From: Planctomycetota bacterium
Lineage (GTDB): Bacteria > Planctomycetota > UBA8742 > JACQVU01
Reading direction: 5' to 3'
Assembly (NCBI GenBank): GCA_016209585.1
Contig: JACQVU010000381.1
Span: 1 to 13,852 of the forward strand
DNA: 13,852 nt
Part shown: piece by piece, positions 1 to 8,708 of the stretch
How positions within the stretch are numbered: position 1 is the stretch's first letter
Layout of the letters: the number at the start of each line of letters is the position of its first letter
Translations under genes and position numbers: made by a program
The notes under the pieces: generated by a model
The model's input: the letters and a program-made list of their open reading frames with translations, nothing else
Database searches by the model: none
What the model was told of the DNA's origin: nothing

Positions 1-417
1 CATGATCTCCCCGTTGGCGATTTCGCCGGGCGCCCACTCCACGGCGTCGATGAAAATCCGCAAGTGGTCAATGGCCACCGGCGTCACCACCGTCGCATCC
101 ACGAACGGGTCGTTGCCGCCCCACACGCCGTTTCCATCCTTATCATGATACACCCGAATCGTGTAGACCGGGTCGAATCCCACGGTCACGTAGGCCTCGC
201 CGTCGGACGAGAAGTACCCGGCGGCGGGGTCAACCGTTTCGCCGGGCGTGACCTCGAACTGCACGTCCTCTTCGTGGCCTTCCTCGTCGGTCAGCGTGTT
301 CAGCGCCACCAGCGAACCGGGGGCGACCACCAGCACTTCATCGGTCGGCGCGCGGCGCGGGTGACGGGGGGGGCCCGCGGATTGAACGCCGCCAGCGCGA
401 GCGAGACTGCCAGGCAA
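1..417 (-). CDS. Partial secreted protein with EF-hand-like loop; 5' end apparently disrupted
   Basis: The minus strand is open from position 444 to the window edge, with the GC-rich third positions of a real gene; the C-terminus lies outside. From about position 345 downward it reads as an extracellular beta-rich domain containing a 12-residue calcium-loop-like motif, DKDGNGVWGGND (D at 1, 3 and 12, N at 5, G at 6), followed by DPFVDATVV. I do not recognise the family. The start is unresolved: no ATG is in frame, and TTG (417) and GTG (336) lack a Shine-Dalgarno sequence. A strong Shine-Dalgarno (AGGAAGGGG, 461-469) lies 8 bases before an ATG at 452, but that frame stops after four codons inside a TGACAACT repeat. 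A signal-peptide-like stretch, CLAVSLALAAFNPRAPP, lies in another frame and would join this one if the C8 tract (366-373) had one more C. The gene may therefore be a pseudogene, phase-variable, or affected by sequencing error. The end given (417) is only a placeholder for the start. Confidence 0.55.
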   Translation of the reverse strand, partial: MPGSLARAGGVQSAGPPRHPRRAPTDEVLVVAPGSLVALNTLTDEEGHEEDVQFEVTPGETVDPAAGYFSSDGEAYVTVGFDPVYTIRVYHDKDGNGVWGGNDPFVDATVVTPVAIDHLRIFIDAVEWAPGEIANGEIM

Positions 418-432
418 GGAGGGCGAAAGGTG

Positions 433-497
433 AGTTGTCAGTTGTCAGCCATCTGATCGTCCCCTTCCTGACAACTGATTCCTGACAACTGACAACT
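433..497. repeat. CTGACAACT repeat cluster with 16-bp perfect inverted repeat
   Basis: AGTTGTCAGTTGTCAG at 433-448 is the exact reverse complement of CTGACAACTGACAACT at 482-497. Each arm is a tandem pair of a TGACAACT unit, and a further single copy (CTGACAACTGA) lies at 468-478. The left arm overlaps the expected signal-peptide start of the minus-strand gene on the left. There is no T-run after either arm, so it is not an obvious intrinsic terminator. It could be a small dispersed intergenic repeat or a hairpin in the leader of the left gene. Confidence 0.7.
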
Positions 498-664
498 GAT
501 TTTGGGGGCGATTTGTCGAGGGCACCCGACGCCGCCTTGGCACGCTCGTAGCCGGGCGTAGCGCGAATGGTCTACCGAAATAGGCTCTTCGCAAGGCTCG
601 CCGCCTGACGCCAAGCCACCGCGGGATCGTCTACCCCCCCGGAGAGGGGAACGGTTACGGTCTC
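445..664. other. Intergenic spacer between two minus-strand genes
   Basis: About 220 bases lie between the helicase stop and the neighbouring minus-strand gene. Besides the TGACAACT repeats I see only a weak C4/G4 hairpin around 636-651, just downstream of the helicase stop, without a following T-run. No small coding sequence or RNA gene is apparent. The Shine-Dalgarno-like AGGAAGGGG (minus strand, 461-469) belongs to the left gene. Confidence 0.5.
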
Positions 665-3600
665 TCAGTCGCGCGCGACAAGAGACCCCAGCCGAAGGAC
701 CAGGCGGTTCGTCGCCAGAAGTCGGTCCACTGCGGCGCTGACCCGGGCTTCAACGCTTTCACCCGTACGGGCGTACCCGAACGCGCGGGCCGTGGCGGTG
801 ATCACCTCTTCCCTTGCCCCACCGACCATCTCACGCACCACACGGACCACGCCGGCTTCGATCTCTTCGTCGCAGAGGTGGTCGATGTTCCGCTTGCGCC
901 CGTCGGGAAACGGGCCGCGCGGCTCGATCCCGCGGTTCCCTTTTGTGGCGAGAAACTCGCGCGGTTCCCCGGCGACGGCGACGGACGGGAGCCACCGGAC
1001 CGTTTCGCGGCGGATCGCCTCCCGCACGGCAGCCTCCACGGCGTCGCGCACGCGATTGCCGGCGCGCTGCAGTCCATAATGGCGCCGCACACGTTCGACC
1101 ACCACGTCCACGTGGACCGGCTCCTCCACGCTCACCACGAAGGCCACGAGTTCCGCGATGCACGCTGCGTCATTCTGTAACAGATCGTCTCCCGCCGGAA
1201 ACCGGCCAAGATCGGCTTCGACGTATGGCCGGAAAGGCGGTGGCTCCGCGGCGGATGCGCCGGACACGGCGCCCGCCATCACCGGGGTGGCGAAGGTGGC
1301 GGCGGTCGCGGCCCGCGCGTTCGCCTCGGAGAAGCGAACCTCCCTGGGCGCCGTTTCGCGTGGCATGGCCCGGGCATCGCGAATGGCGCGCTCAATGGCG
1401 TCGACCTCGCCCCGCGGGTTTCGTAACCACGCCGTGGACCACACGCGGTGGATGCGCCACCCCAGGCGTTCGAGAATCTCTTGGCGAAGCCGGTCTCGGT
1501 CTCGCGCGGCGGGCGACCGATGGTAGGTCGCGCCATCACACTCGATGCCGAGATCGAAACCGTCCCCTTCCTCCGATAGGACCGCGATGTCGATCGAATA
1601 CTTCGCGCACCCGACCTGACGTTGGATGCGGTATCCCCGCTGCGTCAATGCGCGACCGACCGCGTCTTCGAATGGGCTCTCAGCCTCGCCGGTCGCGGTG
1701 GCGTGGGCGGCGCCCTCGATAGACGCCTCGCCATGCCTGATGAATTCGAGGTAGCGACGCAGCAGCCTTGCGCCCTCTTTGTCGGAGTGAATGTCCTCCG
1801 GACGCAGCGAGTGGACGACCGTCATGCTTCGGCGCGCACGGCTCACCGCCACGTTGACACGTCGATGGCCGCCCTCGCGAATCACCGGGCCGAAATTGTT
1901 GACCACCTTTCCGGAAGCGGTTGTTGGCCCATACCCCATGCTCAGGATGATGTGATCGCGCTCGTCGCCCTGGACGTTCTCCAGGTTCTTCACGAAAAAA
2001 GGTTCCCGCGCCGCTTCGGCGAAGCGCTCATCGAATTGACGTTCCGACGGTCGACGAAGGTCAATCAACTCCTGGATGAGATCCGCTTGCGCACGAGACA
2101 ACGCGACGACCCCGAGGCTCTCGTCGAGTGGTCGCGCCTCCATCAGTTCGAAGACCATGTTGACCACCTTCTCCGCTTCCACGCGGTTCGGGCGGCTTCC
2201 TCCCGCCTCATAGCGGCCGTTCGGCAGATAGACGGATTGGACGCCAAGCCCGGGCTGCGCGGCGCGAGCCGAGGGGAAGGTGAGCAGCCGGTCATCGTAA
2301 AAGTAGTGGTTGGAGAACCGGATCAGCGTCTCGTGCCGGCTGCGGTAGTGCACCTTCAACGACACTTCGTCCACCACCGACCCGCGCATGCCGACGAGCA
2401 CGTCGAGAATGCTCTCAACGCCTTGGAGCCGGTTGTCCACGTTCTCCCCGCTCTGGTCCTCGTCATCAGAGTCGTCGCCATCTTCCGCGCTGTTGCGCAG
2501 GAAGAAGTCGGTGGGAGGCAGTTGCTTCTCGTCCCCGACCACGATGCACTGCCGCGCACGCGCGATCGCCGGCACGGCGTCTTCCGGGAACACCTGTGAC
2601 GCCTCGTCGAAGATCACCGTGTCGAAGAAGAGAGTATCCGACTCCGTGACGCCGCGCGGCAGGTACTGGCTCACGGCGAGCGGGCTGGTCATGAAGCAGG
2701 GTTTCATCTTCTGGAGCAGGTTCGGAATACTCCTCACGAGCTGACGCACGGGCATCTGGCGCTTCTTCTTCGAGAGTTCATAGTTGAGCCTGCCAATCTC
2801 GCCCAGGTCCCGAGAGTTCGATATCCCATCGAGCGCCGCGCGGCACCTTTCCGCCACGGTCTCGCGAGCGGCCCGCGGCAGTTGCGCGTCGAGTTCGCGA
2901 AACTCTCGCGCCACGCTCGCCACGTCTTTCGGCGCGAACTGGAGATCGGGCGCGGAGCGGTAGACATGTTCCAGCCACGACAGGAACAGGTGGCGCAGCA
3001 CCGTGTCGGGAACCAGACCCGCGTCGTCCGTCACGGCCCGCAGCGCGGCGGTCACCGGGGCGCCAATCACGTCGTCGAGCGCGCTGGCCGCCGAGCTGTA
3101 CTCCACCCAGTCCCCAGCCTGGTCCGCGCGCGCGCTGAGGTCTTCGCACCATTTGCGGATCGCATCGAGCGGCGTGGCGCCCCAAAGGCGCCACGGGTCC
3201 GCAGCCTCGGGAAACCGCCGCGACGCCGCGAGGCAAGCGTCGCGGAATTGTCCCAGCGCTTCGGAAAGATCGCTCTCCGCAGCGGCGAACGCGGCAGACG
3301 GAAGAGGCTGCGTCACCATCTGCGCCAGGCCGGGGGGCGGGGGGCAACCCACCTGGGCCAGGATATCCCGTGTCCAGTCGAACGCGCGGTCCAGCGCATC
3401 GAGGTCGGTGGACCAGCCCGCGAAGAAGGCGCCGAACTCCCCGGCGCGAGAGGCCGACTCGGCTTCCGCGCGGACCTCGATCTCGTGCAGACGCGCCGCC
3501 ACTTCCAGGAAATCGGCGAGGCCCTTCAGATCCGTCGGACGCTTCAGGAAGGGACCGACCTCATCAAGCACGTTTCCCACCCGATCCACGGATTCGGCGA

Positions 3601-6337
3601 ACGCACGCGCCTGGGACGAGATGACGGGAATCTCCTCTTCTTCCCGACGCGCGGCGCCTGGCCACAGTTCGTCCGCGGCGCTCGCGCACTTCGTCACACC
3701 GTCGGCCGCCTCTTTCACCTGGGCGATCCGGGCGGGATCCATGAGGATTGAATGGAGCGTCGTCACCCGTGCCGGAAACTCGCGGTAGATCGCGGCCACG
3801 GCGTCAAGGGCGGATTCGATGCCGGACCAGTCGGTAGCGCCCTCCGCGAACCGATCTCCCAAAAGACGTTGAACGCGAGGAACCGTCTCTGCCCATTGAA
3901 GGCGCAGTCGCCGGATCGACAGCGCGCGGTCGATGGCCGCGGCGGCCGTGTCCCGCGACAGCGAGCCAGGACGTTTGAGGAATCCACGAAGCACGCGGCG
4001 ATCGCGCCGGTAGGTAGGCATCAGCCAGCGCCAGATCCACCGGTAGTCGATCCGGTATCGGACCAGCATGTCATGATCGACCTGGTCGACGAGTCCGAGC
4101 TCGAAGGTCTCTCCGAGCGCCCGCTCCATGCGCTCCAAGTCGTCCCAGAGTCGCCGTGCCGCTTGCGCCGCCTTCAGAACGTCATGCACCGCGCCGGCGC
4201 TGCTCCAGGTCGCGGGGATCGGGCCGGCGTCCACCACTCGTTTCGTGAGCGTCACGGCCGCGTCGGCCGCGCATCGCGAGCGCGCCGGCGCGTCGACTCC
4301 GAGCAGGGTCTGAAGTTGAATCGACGCCTCAGCCAATGAGTCCAGCGCCTTCGCCACCTGCCGCCACTTGTCCGAGCAGCACGCCGGATCCGTGACCAGG
4401 GTCGCGCTCCAATCCGCGCCGGCGATCCGCTCCCAACGCGGCCCCCCCGCGGCGACGTCGCGCGTGATTTGGAGCCACGCGGCGCTTCGATCCCCGGGAG
4501 TTCCACCGGCGACCGACGCCGCCAGGGTATCGAGAAAGCCGCGACGCTCCGTCGCCTCCTGGCGCAACGATTTCGCGCGGTCGGCGGCCGGCTCCAGCCC
4601 GCCGGGTAAGAGCCATCGCGCGGGAACCACGCCAGGCGCGCGCCCAAGGTGTGCGAGCAGGCGCAGGAGGCGCTCCGCTTCGGGGAGCGTGGGCGGAGCA
4701 TCGACACCGCACGCGCGCGCCGCGCCGTTGGCCGCACCCGTGATGGAGTCAACGGCCGCCCGAATCCGCGCCAGGTCATCGCGCACCGTGTCCGCGAGGC
4801 GGGGTGACGGCAACAGGGGGCCGAGCGAGCGCCACGGGCTGGAATGGTGATCCCGGAACTCCGTCGCGCGACGCGCGATCCGCCGCGCCGCGTCCTCGAT
4901 GCGGAGCAATCGATCCGCGTCGAGGGTCGGAACATCGCGCACGGTGACGTTCAAACGGGGAACATCGCTCATCCCGGCGACGCGCCCATGGACGGCGAAC
5001 ACGGAGAGTCCCAGAGGCGGGCGCGGCTGATGGAGCGCCCGCACGATGGCGTTCAGTTCGTCGCGGCGCGCCACCAGGCGTTCGTAGGGGAACCGTGACG
5101 GCGGTGGGCGCGGCGGGTCCAGCGCCTCACGGAGCTGTTGATACACGGATGCCTTCCTGCCGCGATTGCTGTGGAGGTCGAGGCAAAACCCGCCCAGCCC
5201 GACTTCCGCGAGACGCCGCTTGACGACGTCCAGAGCGGCGGTTTTCTCGCTCACGAAAAGCACTTTGCGTCCTTGCGCGAGCAACGTGGCGATGATGTTG
5301 GCGATGGTCTGGCTCTTCCCCGTCCCCGGCGGCCCGTGGATCACCATGTTCGCTCCCGACCTGGCGAGTTCGATCGCGCGGACCTGGCTGAAGTCGGCGT
5401 CCAGAACGGCGTACTGATCGCGAACCTCGAGCAGGTCGTCGAGTCCGCCGCCCTGAAGATCCGCGTCATCCTTCGGGATCATCGAAGTCGCTCCCAGGGG
5501 AGCGGCCACGGGCGCATCGTCGTCGCCCGCGAGACGGCGGACGAGAGGATGGCCGACGCCGGCGGACGCGATCCGATCGAGGTCCTCCACCATCGGGAGT
5601 TTGGAGAAGGTAAAGATCCCGAGCGCGATGGAGGTCTCGACCGACCAGCCCTCATGTGGGGCCACGAGGCCCGCGACGTCGGCCAGGTGCTGCGAGATCG
5701 ACGCCTCCCCGAACTCCGGGATCTCGACGCCAGCCCCGGTCTTGAGGCAGTAACACAGCGTTGAATTGACGACGGGATCATCCGCCTCCTCGCAGGACAA
5801 CACGAAGGGATCGCGCGGCGACTCCCTCGTCAGTTCGCAAGGGACGAGCACGATCGGCGACCTCGCCGAATCACCGTTCCGGTCAACCCAGGACAGAAAG
5901 CCGAGCGCGACGAACAGAACGTTCAGGCCCTGCTCCTGCTGCCATTCCCGATCCCGTCTGCTGAGCGCCACGAGCCTCTTCTGGAGGTCCAGGGGCTGGG
6001 AGTCGAGATCAGTGTGGAGATCGCCCGGGCGAACGATCACCCGCGGTTCCGGCGTCTCCTGCGCGGCGGCCGCGGCGTCGGCGGCCGCCCAGCCGCCGCG
6101 GGCGCGCGCTCTCTCCGCGTACGTGAATGCGAGCCTGGTTCCCGGCTCGGCGAGGGACTCCAGAAGTTCGTCCGGAGTCACTCCGGTGAGCGTCACCGTC
6201 CGGCGCCCTCGTTTCTCGCTTGGGCGCGATCCGTTCGCGCAATGGAGCAGGGGATTGCGTCGGTCAATCTGCAACAGGCGCGTCCGCCATTGCCGAACGA
6301 CGTTGATGACCTGTTCCTGCCGCGTTGGTCCTGTCAT
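665..6337 (-). CDS. DUF4011 - SF1 helicase - Vsr-like nuclease - DUF3320 protein, probable antiphage defence
   Basis: A 1890-residue cytoplasmic protein that probably unwinds and cleaves invading nucleic acid; the role is inferred from architecture. An N-terminal DUF4011 region begins near RLLQIDRRNPLLHC (residues 20-33) and runs to about 250. UvrD/Upf1-like (COG1112) helicase motifs are intact: Walker A GPPGTGKS (335-342), then a helical insertion of about 850 residues, DEAS box (1244-1247), GDEKQLPP (1268-1275), HYRSR (1330-1334), VQGDERD (1455-1461) and RRVNVAVSRAR (1492-1502). A Vsr/MTES_1575-like PD-(D/E)XK nuclease follows, with candidate residues E1557, D1583, E1599 and D1601 (the last two in IECDGATYH). 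A DUF3320-like region (about 1702-1782) and a winged-helix-like C-terminus end the protein. ATG at 6337 is preferred: GGAG lies 8 bases upstream, whereas an in-frame TTG at 6397 adds only an atypical leader. It stands alone, without a methylase or partner gene. Helicase and nuclease assignments are secure; the defence role is likely but untested. Confidence 0.93.
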   Translation of the reverse strand: MTGPTRQEQVINVVRQWRTRLLQIDRRNPLLHCANGSRPSEKRGRRTVTLTGVTPDELLESLAEPGTRLAFTYAERARARGGWAAADAAAAAQETPEPRVIVRPGDLHTDLDSQPLDLQKRLVALSRRDREWQQEQGLNVLFVALGFLSWVDRNGDSARSPIVLVPCELTRESPRDPFVLSCEEADDPVVNSTLCYCLKTGAGVEIPEFGEASISQHLADVAGLVAPHEGWSVETSIALGIFTFSKLPMVEDLDRIASAGVGHPLVRRLAGDDDAPVAAPLGATSMIPKDDADLQGGGLDDLLEVRDQYAVLDADFSQVRAIELARSGANMVIHGPPGTGKSQTIANIIATLLAQGRKVLFVSEKTAALDVVKRRLAEVGLGGFCLDLHSNRGRKASVYQQLREALDPPRPPPSRFPYERLVARRDELNAIVRALHQPRPPLGLSVFAVHGRVAGMSDVPRLNVTVRDVPTLDADRLLRIEDAARRIARRATEFRDHHSSPWRSLGPLLPSPRLADTVRDDLARIRAAVDSITGAANGAARACGVDAPPTLPEAERLLRLLAHLGRAPGVVPARWLLPGGLEPAADRAKSLRQEATERRGFLDTLAASVAGGTPGDRSAAWLQITRDVAAGGPRWERIAGADWSATLVTDPACCSDKWRQVAKALDSLAEASIQLQTLLGVDAPARSRCAADAAVTLTKRVVDAGPIPATWSSAGAVHDVLKAAQAARRLWDDLERMERALGETFELGLVDQVDHDMLVRYRIDYRWIWRWLMPTYRRDRRVLRGFLKRPGSLSRDTAAAAIDRALSIRRLRLQWAETVPRVQRLLGDRFAEGATDWSGIESALDAVAAIYREFPARVTTLHSILMDPARIAQVKEAADGVTKCASAADELWPGAARREEEEIPVISSQARAFAESVDRVGNVLDEVGPFLKRPTDLKGLADFLEVAARLHEIEVRAEAESASRAGEFGAFFAGWSTDLDALDRAFDWTRDILAQVGCPPPPGLAQMVTQPLPSAAFAAAESDLSEALGQFRDACLAASRRFPEAADPWRLWGATPLDAIRKWCEDLSARADQAGDWVEYSSAASALDDVIGAPVTAALRAVTDDAGLVPDTVLRHLFLSWLEHVYRSAPDLQFAPKDVASVAREFRELDAQLPRAARETVAERCRAALDGISNSRDLGEIGRLNYELSKKKRQMPVRQLVRSIPNLLQKMKPCFMTSPLAVSQYLPRGVTESDTLFFDTVIFDEASQVFPEDAVPAIARARQCIVVGDEKQLPPTDFFLRNSAEDGDDSDDEDQSGENVDNRLQGVESILDVLVGMRGSVVDEVSLKVHYRSRHETLIRFSNHYFYDDRLLTFPSARAAQPGLGVQSVYLPNGRYEAGGSRPNRVEAEKVVNMVFELMEARPLDESLGVVALSRAQADLIQELIDLRRPSERQFDERFAEAAREPFFVKNLENVQGDERDHIILSMGYGPTTASGKVVNNFGPVIREGGHRRVNVAVSRARRSMTVVHSLRPEDIHSDKEGARLLRRYLEFIRHGEASIEGAAHATATGEAESPFEDAVGRALTQRGYRIQRQVGCAKYSIDIAVLSEEGDGFDLGIECDGATYHRSPAARDRDRLRQEILERLGWRIHRVWSTAWLRNPRGEVDAIERAIRDARAMPRETAPREVRFSEANARAATAATFATPVMAGAVSGASAAEPPPFRPYVEADLGRFPAGDDLLQNDAACIAELVAFVVSVEEPVHVDVVVERVRRHYGLQRAGNRVRDAVEAAVREAIRRETVRWLPSVAVAGEPREFLATKGNRGIEPRGPFPDGRKRNIDHLCDEEIEAGVVRVVREMVGGAREEVITATARAFGYARTGESVEARVSAAVDRLLATNRLVLRLGSLVARD

Positions 6338-6758
6338 ACCAGAGGCTCCCGGAGGTTGAACGCCGAGATCGCGGGCGGCCCGGCAGCCGCGGCGCAAGGC
6401 GGAACCACGGGGTGGCCCACATGGCTGCCACGCGAGGGCGCATTGTGGGACGCATGCGGGGCCACGTCAAGGCACGCTTCACGCGAAGGCCCCGCCTGGA
6501 CGCTTCGCGATCCTCCAGCCTGGGCCTGACCTGGAAAATGCGGTGGCACTGGCGGGGGGTTGGGGCCGCGGTTAGAATCTCGGCCGTCCAGTGGGGAGGA
6601 TGCCCGCGCCTCACGAGCGCGCGGGTTGGGGGGCGTGTCGCCCTGGGTGGCAATGGTGGTCGCTTGGCCGCCCGGCGCGGCGCTGAAGGGTGGGAGCGGC
6701 CGGGGTTCGGGAATCCGGCGAAGAGTGTCGCGGGATTCTCCGCTGTTGGACTTCAGCG
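6338..6758. other. Divergent intergenic region between helicase and S9 peptidase
   Basis: This 421-base stretch separates two divergently transcribed genes. It holds the candidate helicase promoter and no convincing coding sequence. For the plus-strand peptidase I see only an isolated -10-like TAGAAT (6573-6578) with no acceptable -35. Downstream is a 7-bp hairpin, CCCGCGC (6603-6609) with GCGCGGG (6619-6625) and a 9-base loop, which would lie in the peptidase leader if transcription starts near 6585. The sequence around 6550-6570 is G-rich. Confidence 0.5.
6442..6470 (-). promoter_or_regulatory. Candidate sigma70-type promoter for the helicase gene
   Basis: On the minus strand a -35 box TTGACG (6470-6465, 5 of 6 matches to consensus) is followed after exactly 17 bases by a -10 box CACAAT (6447-6442, 4 of 6). 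Transcription would start near 6435, giving a leader of about 98 bases before the ATG at 6337. It is the best promoter-like match I found in this GC-rich intergenic region and it points at the helicase. Confidence 0.45.
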
Positions 6759-8666
6759 ATGCACCCGATTGCTGATTATCTCAATATCCACTCCGCCAGC
6801 GCGGGGCGTTTCTCGCCGGATGGCCGGGAGGTGATCTACCTGTCGGACGAGACGGGGACGTTCCAGGTCTGGAAGGTCGGGGTGGACGGCGCGGGCCGCG
6901 CGCAGTTGACGCAGGACCGCGGCGAGCGCGTGATGCAGGCCGTCTGGTCGCCGTCCGAGGAGCGCCTCCTCTTCGAGCGCGACGCCGGCGGGAACGAGCG
7001 CTGGCAGATTCTCTCCATGAGGCCCGACGGCTCGGAGACCGAGCCGCTGGTCGAGTCTTCCGACCACATCCACCACTTCGGCGACTTCGCGCCCGACGGC
7101 AAGTCGTTCTGTTACTACGCCAACAGCCGCGACGTCACCCACTTCGACGTGTACGTCTGCGAGTTCGAGAGCCGCCAGAGCCGGCTGGTGTTCGAGGGGG
7201 AGGGCTTGAACACCGTCGAGGCCTTCTCGCCCGACGGCAAGGCCATTCTGGTGCGCAAGCACCTCTCCAACGTGGAGCAGGAACTGTTTCTCATCGACAT
7301 CAAGGGCGGCGCCCGGCGCAAGATCACCACCGCGCCCGCCCGGTACGAGCATTGCCGCTTCGCCCCCGACGGCACGGTGTTCTGCCTCTCCGACCAGGGC
7401 CGCGACTTCCTGGGCGTCGCCCAGATCTCGCCGGCCAAAGCCGCCCTGTCCTGGGTGGTGGCGGAGGAATGGGACGTGGACCTGCTGGATGTCGCGTCCG
7501 ACGGCACCATCATTGCCTATGCCCTCAACCGCGACGGCCTCTCCGAACTGGTGGTGAAGGAGGTGGCGACCGGCGACGAGATCGAGTTGCCCGAGGTCGG
7601 CCCCTGGGTCATCACCGACCTCCGCTTCTCCCTCGACGGCAAGACCATCGCCGTCTCCCACCACCACGCCACCGTCAACCCCAACGTGACGGTCATCGAC
7701 CTGGAGGCCGTGGCGGCCACCCAGGTTACCGACGCCTCCCTGGCCACCATCGACCCCGCCGGTTTCGTCGCGCCCGAACTGGTCCGCTACCCCACGTTCG
7801 ACGGCCGGACCATCCCCTGCTTCGTCTCCATCCCGCGCGTTCCTCCGCCCGCCGGCGGCTACCCGGTGATCGTTGACATCCACGGCGGGCCGGAGTCGCA
7901 GCGCCGGCCGGAGTTTTTCGCGCACTTCCAGTACTACCTGGCGCAGGGGTACGCCGTTTTCTCGCCCAACGTCCGCGGCTCCACGGGCTACGGCCGCGCC
8001 TTCCAGGCGCTGGACGACGTGCGCCGGCGCGAAGACTCCGTGAAAGACATCGGCGCGCTCTTCGACTTCATCCGCCAGGACAAGCGCGCCAACCCCGCGC
8101 GCGTCGGCCTCTACGGCGCCAGTTACGGCGGCTTCATGGCGCTCGCCGCCGCCGCCGCCTTCCCGGAGCATTGGGCGGCGGCCGTGGACGTGGTGGGCGT
8201 GGTGAACTTCCGCACCTTCCTGGAACACACCGCCCCCTGGCGCCGGCGCTACCGGGAGAACGAGTACGGCAGCCTCGAGGCCGACGGGGAGTTCCTTGAC
8301 GGCCTCTCTCCCATCCACCACGTCGACCGCATCTCCTGCCCGCTGCTCATCATCCACGGCAGGAACGACTCCCGCGTGCCGGTGAGCGAGGCCGAGCAAC
8401 TGGCCGCAGCCGTCCGCAAACTCGGCCGGGTGGCGGAACTGGTCATCTACCCCGATGAGGGGCACGGCATCACCAAGCGGGTCAACCGGCTCGACTGCTA
8501 TCCCCGCGTGGCCAACTTCTTCAAAATCTGGGTGTTCGAGGGCAAGAAGGCTCCCGCTCCCAAGCCTCCGCAACCGCCCCCGGTTCCGGCCCAACCGTCG
8601 CTCGTCGTGGCGGATGGTGGTCGCAAGCCAGCCGTGAGCGCGCCGCCCGCCGCGCCAGGGGAGTAG
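6759..8666 (+). CDS. S9 family prolyl-oligopeptidase-like serine peptidase
   Basis: A 635-residue alpha/beta-hydrolase peptidase of the S9 (prolyl oligopeptidase / acylaminoacyl peptidase) family, which cleaves short peptides. The N-terminal half shows about seven beta-propeller blade repeats marked by SPDG-like turns (near residues 18, 63, 110, 156, 201, 245 and 290). The C-terminal hydrolase domain carries HGG (375-377, oxyanion region), nucleophile S455 in GASYGG, D537 in HGRNDSRVP and H569 in DEGHG, so the triad is complete. There is no signal peptide, so a cytoplasmic location is likely. ATG 6759 begins MHPIADYLNI, a typical family start; an upstream in-frame GTG (6690) adds unrelated residues. 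The Shine-Dalgarno is weak. Residues from about 597 form a Pro/Ala-rich tail that is unusual for the family and continues in frame beyond the TAG stop into the next gene. Confidence 0.93.
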   Translation: MHPIADYLNIHSASAGRFSPDGREVIYLSDETGTFQVWKVGVDGAGRAQLTQDRGERVMQAVWSPSEERLLFERDAGGNERWQILSMRPDGSETEPLVESSDHIHHFGDFAPDGKSFCYYANSRDVTHFDVYVCEFESRQSRLVFEGEGLNTVEAFSPDGKAILVRKHLSNVEQELFLIDIKGGARRKITTAPARYEHCRFAPDGTVFCLSDQGRDFLGVAQISPAKAALSWVVAEEWDVDLLDVASDGTIIAYALNRDGLSELVVKEVATGDEIELPEVGPWVITDLRFSLDGKTIAVSHHHATVNPNVTVIDLEAVAATQVTDASLATIDPAGFVAPELVRYPTFDGRTIPCFVSIPRVPPPAGGYPVIVDIHGGPESQRRPEFFAHFQYYLAQGYAVFSPNVRGSTGYGRAFQALDDVRRREDSVKDIGALFDFIRQDKRANPARVGLYGASYGGFMALAAAAAFPEHWAAAVDVVGVVNFRTFLEHTAPWRRRYRENEYGSLEADGEFLDGLSPIHHVDRISCPLLIIHGRNDSRVPVSEAEQLAAAVRKLGRVAELVIYPDEGHGITKRVNRLDCYPRVANFFKIWVFEGKKAPAPKPPQPPPVPAQPSLVVADGGRKPAVSAPPAAPGE

Positions 8667-8708
8667 CGGCGGAGAGCGCCGCTCCCCACGCCCGCGGCTG
8701 CGCCAGGG
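8664..8708 (+). other. In-frame TAG and coding-like linker between S9 peptidase and next gene
   Basis: TAG at 8664-8666 is the only stop in a frame running from 6759 to 10157. The 42 bases after it translate in frame to RRRAPLPTPAAAPG, matching the Pro/Ala-rich composition on both sides. No usable Shine-Dalgarno precedes the GTG at 8709: CAGGG abuts it, and GGAGAG (8671-8676) is more than 30 bases away. The stop could be a nonsense mutation, a readthrough site, a sequencing error or a genuine gene boundary. Confidence 0.6.

Noticed and set aside
64..456. 130-codon open frame on the plus strand
   Set aside because: It is opposite the better-supported minus-strand secreted protein and has His/Arg-rich composition without motifs.
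1622..2599. 325-codon open frame on the plus strand
   Set aside because: It is antisense to the helicase motif II-VI region, which is intact on the other strand.
6338..6397. Extended helicase start at TTG 6397
   Set aside because: The extra 20 residues are Arg/Gly/Pro-rich without family similarity, while ATG 6337 has a well-spaced GGAG.
6544..6565. TGGCAC resembling a sigma54 -24 box
   Set aside because: No TTGC-type -12 element follows at the right spacing, only a G-run.
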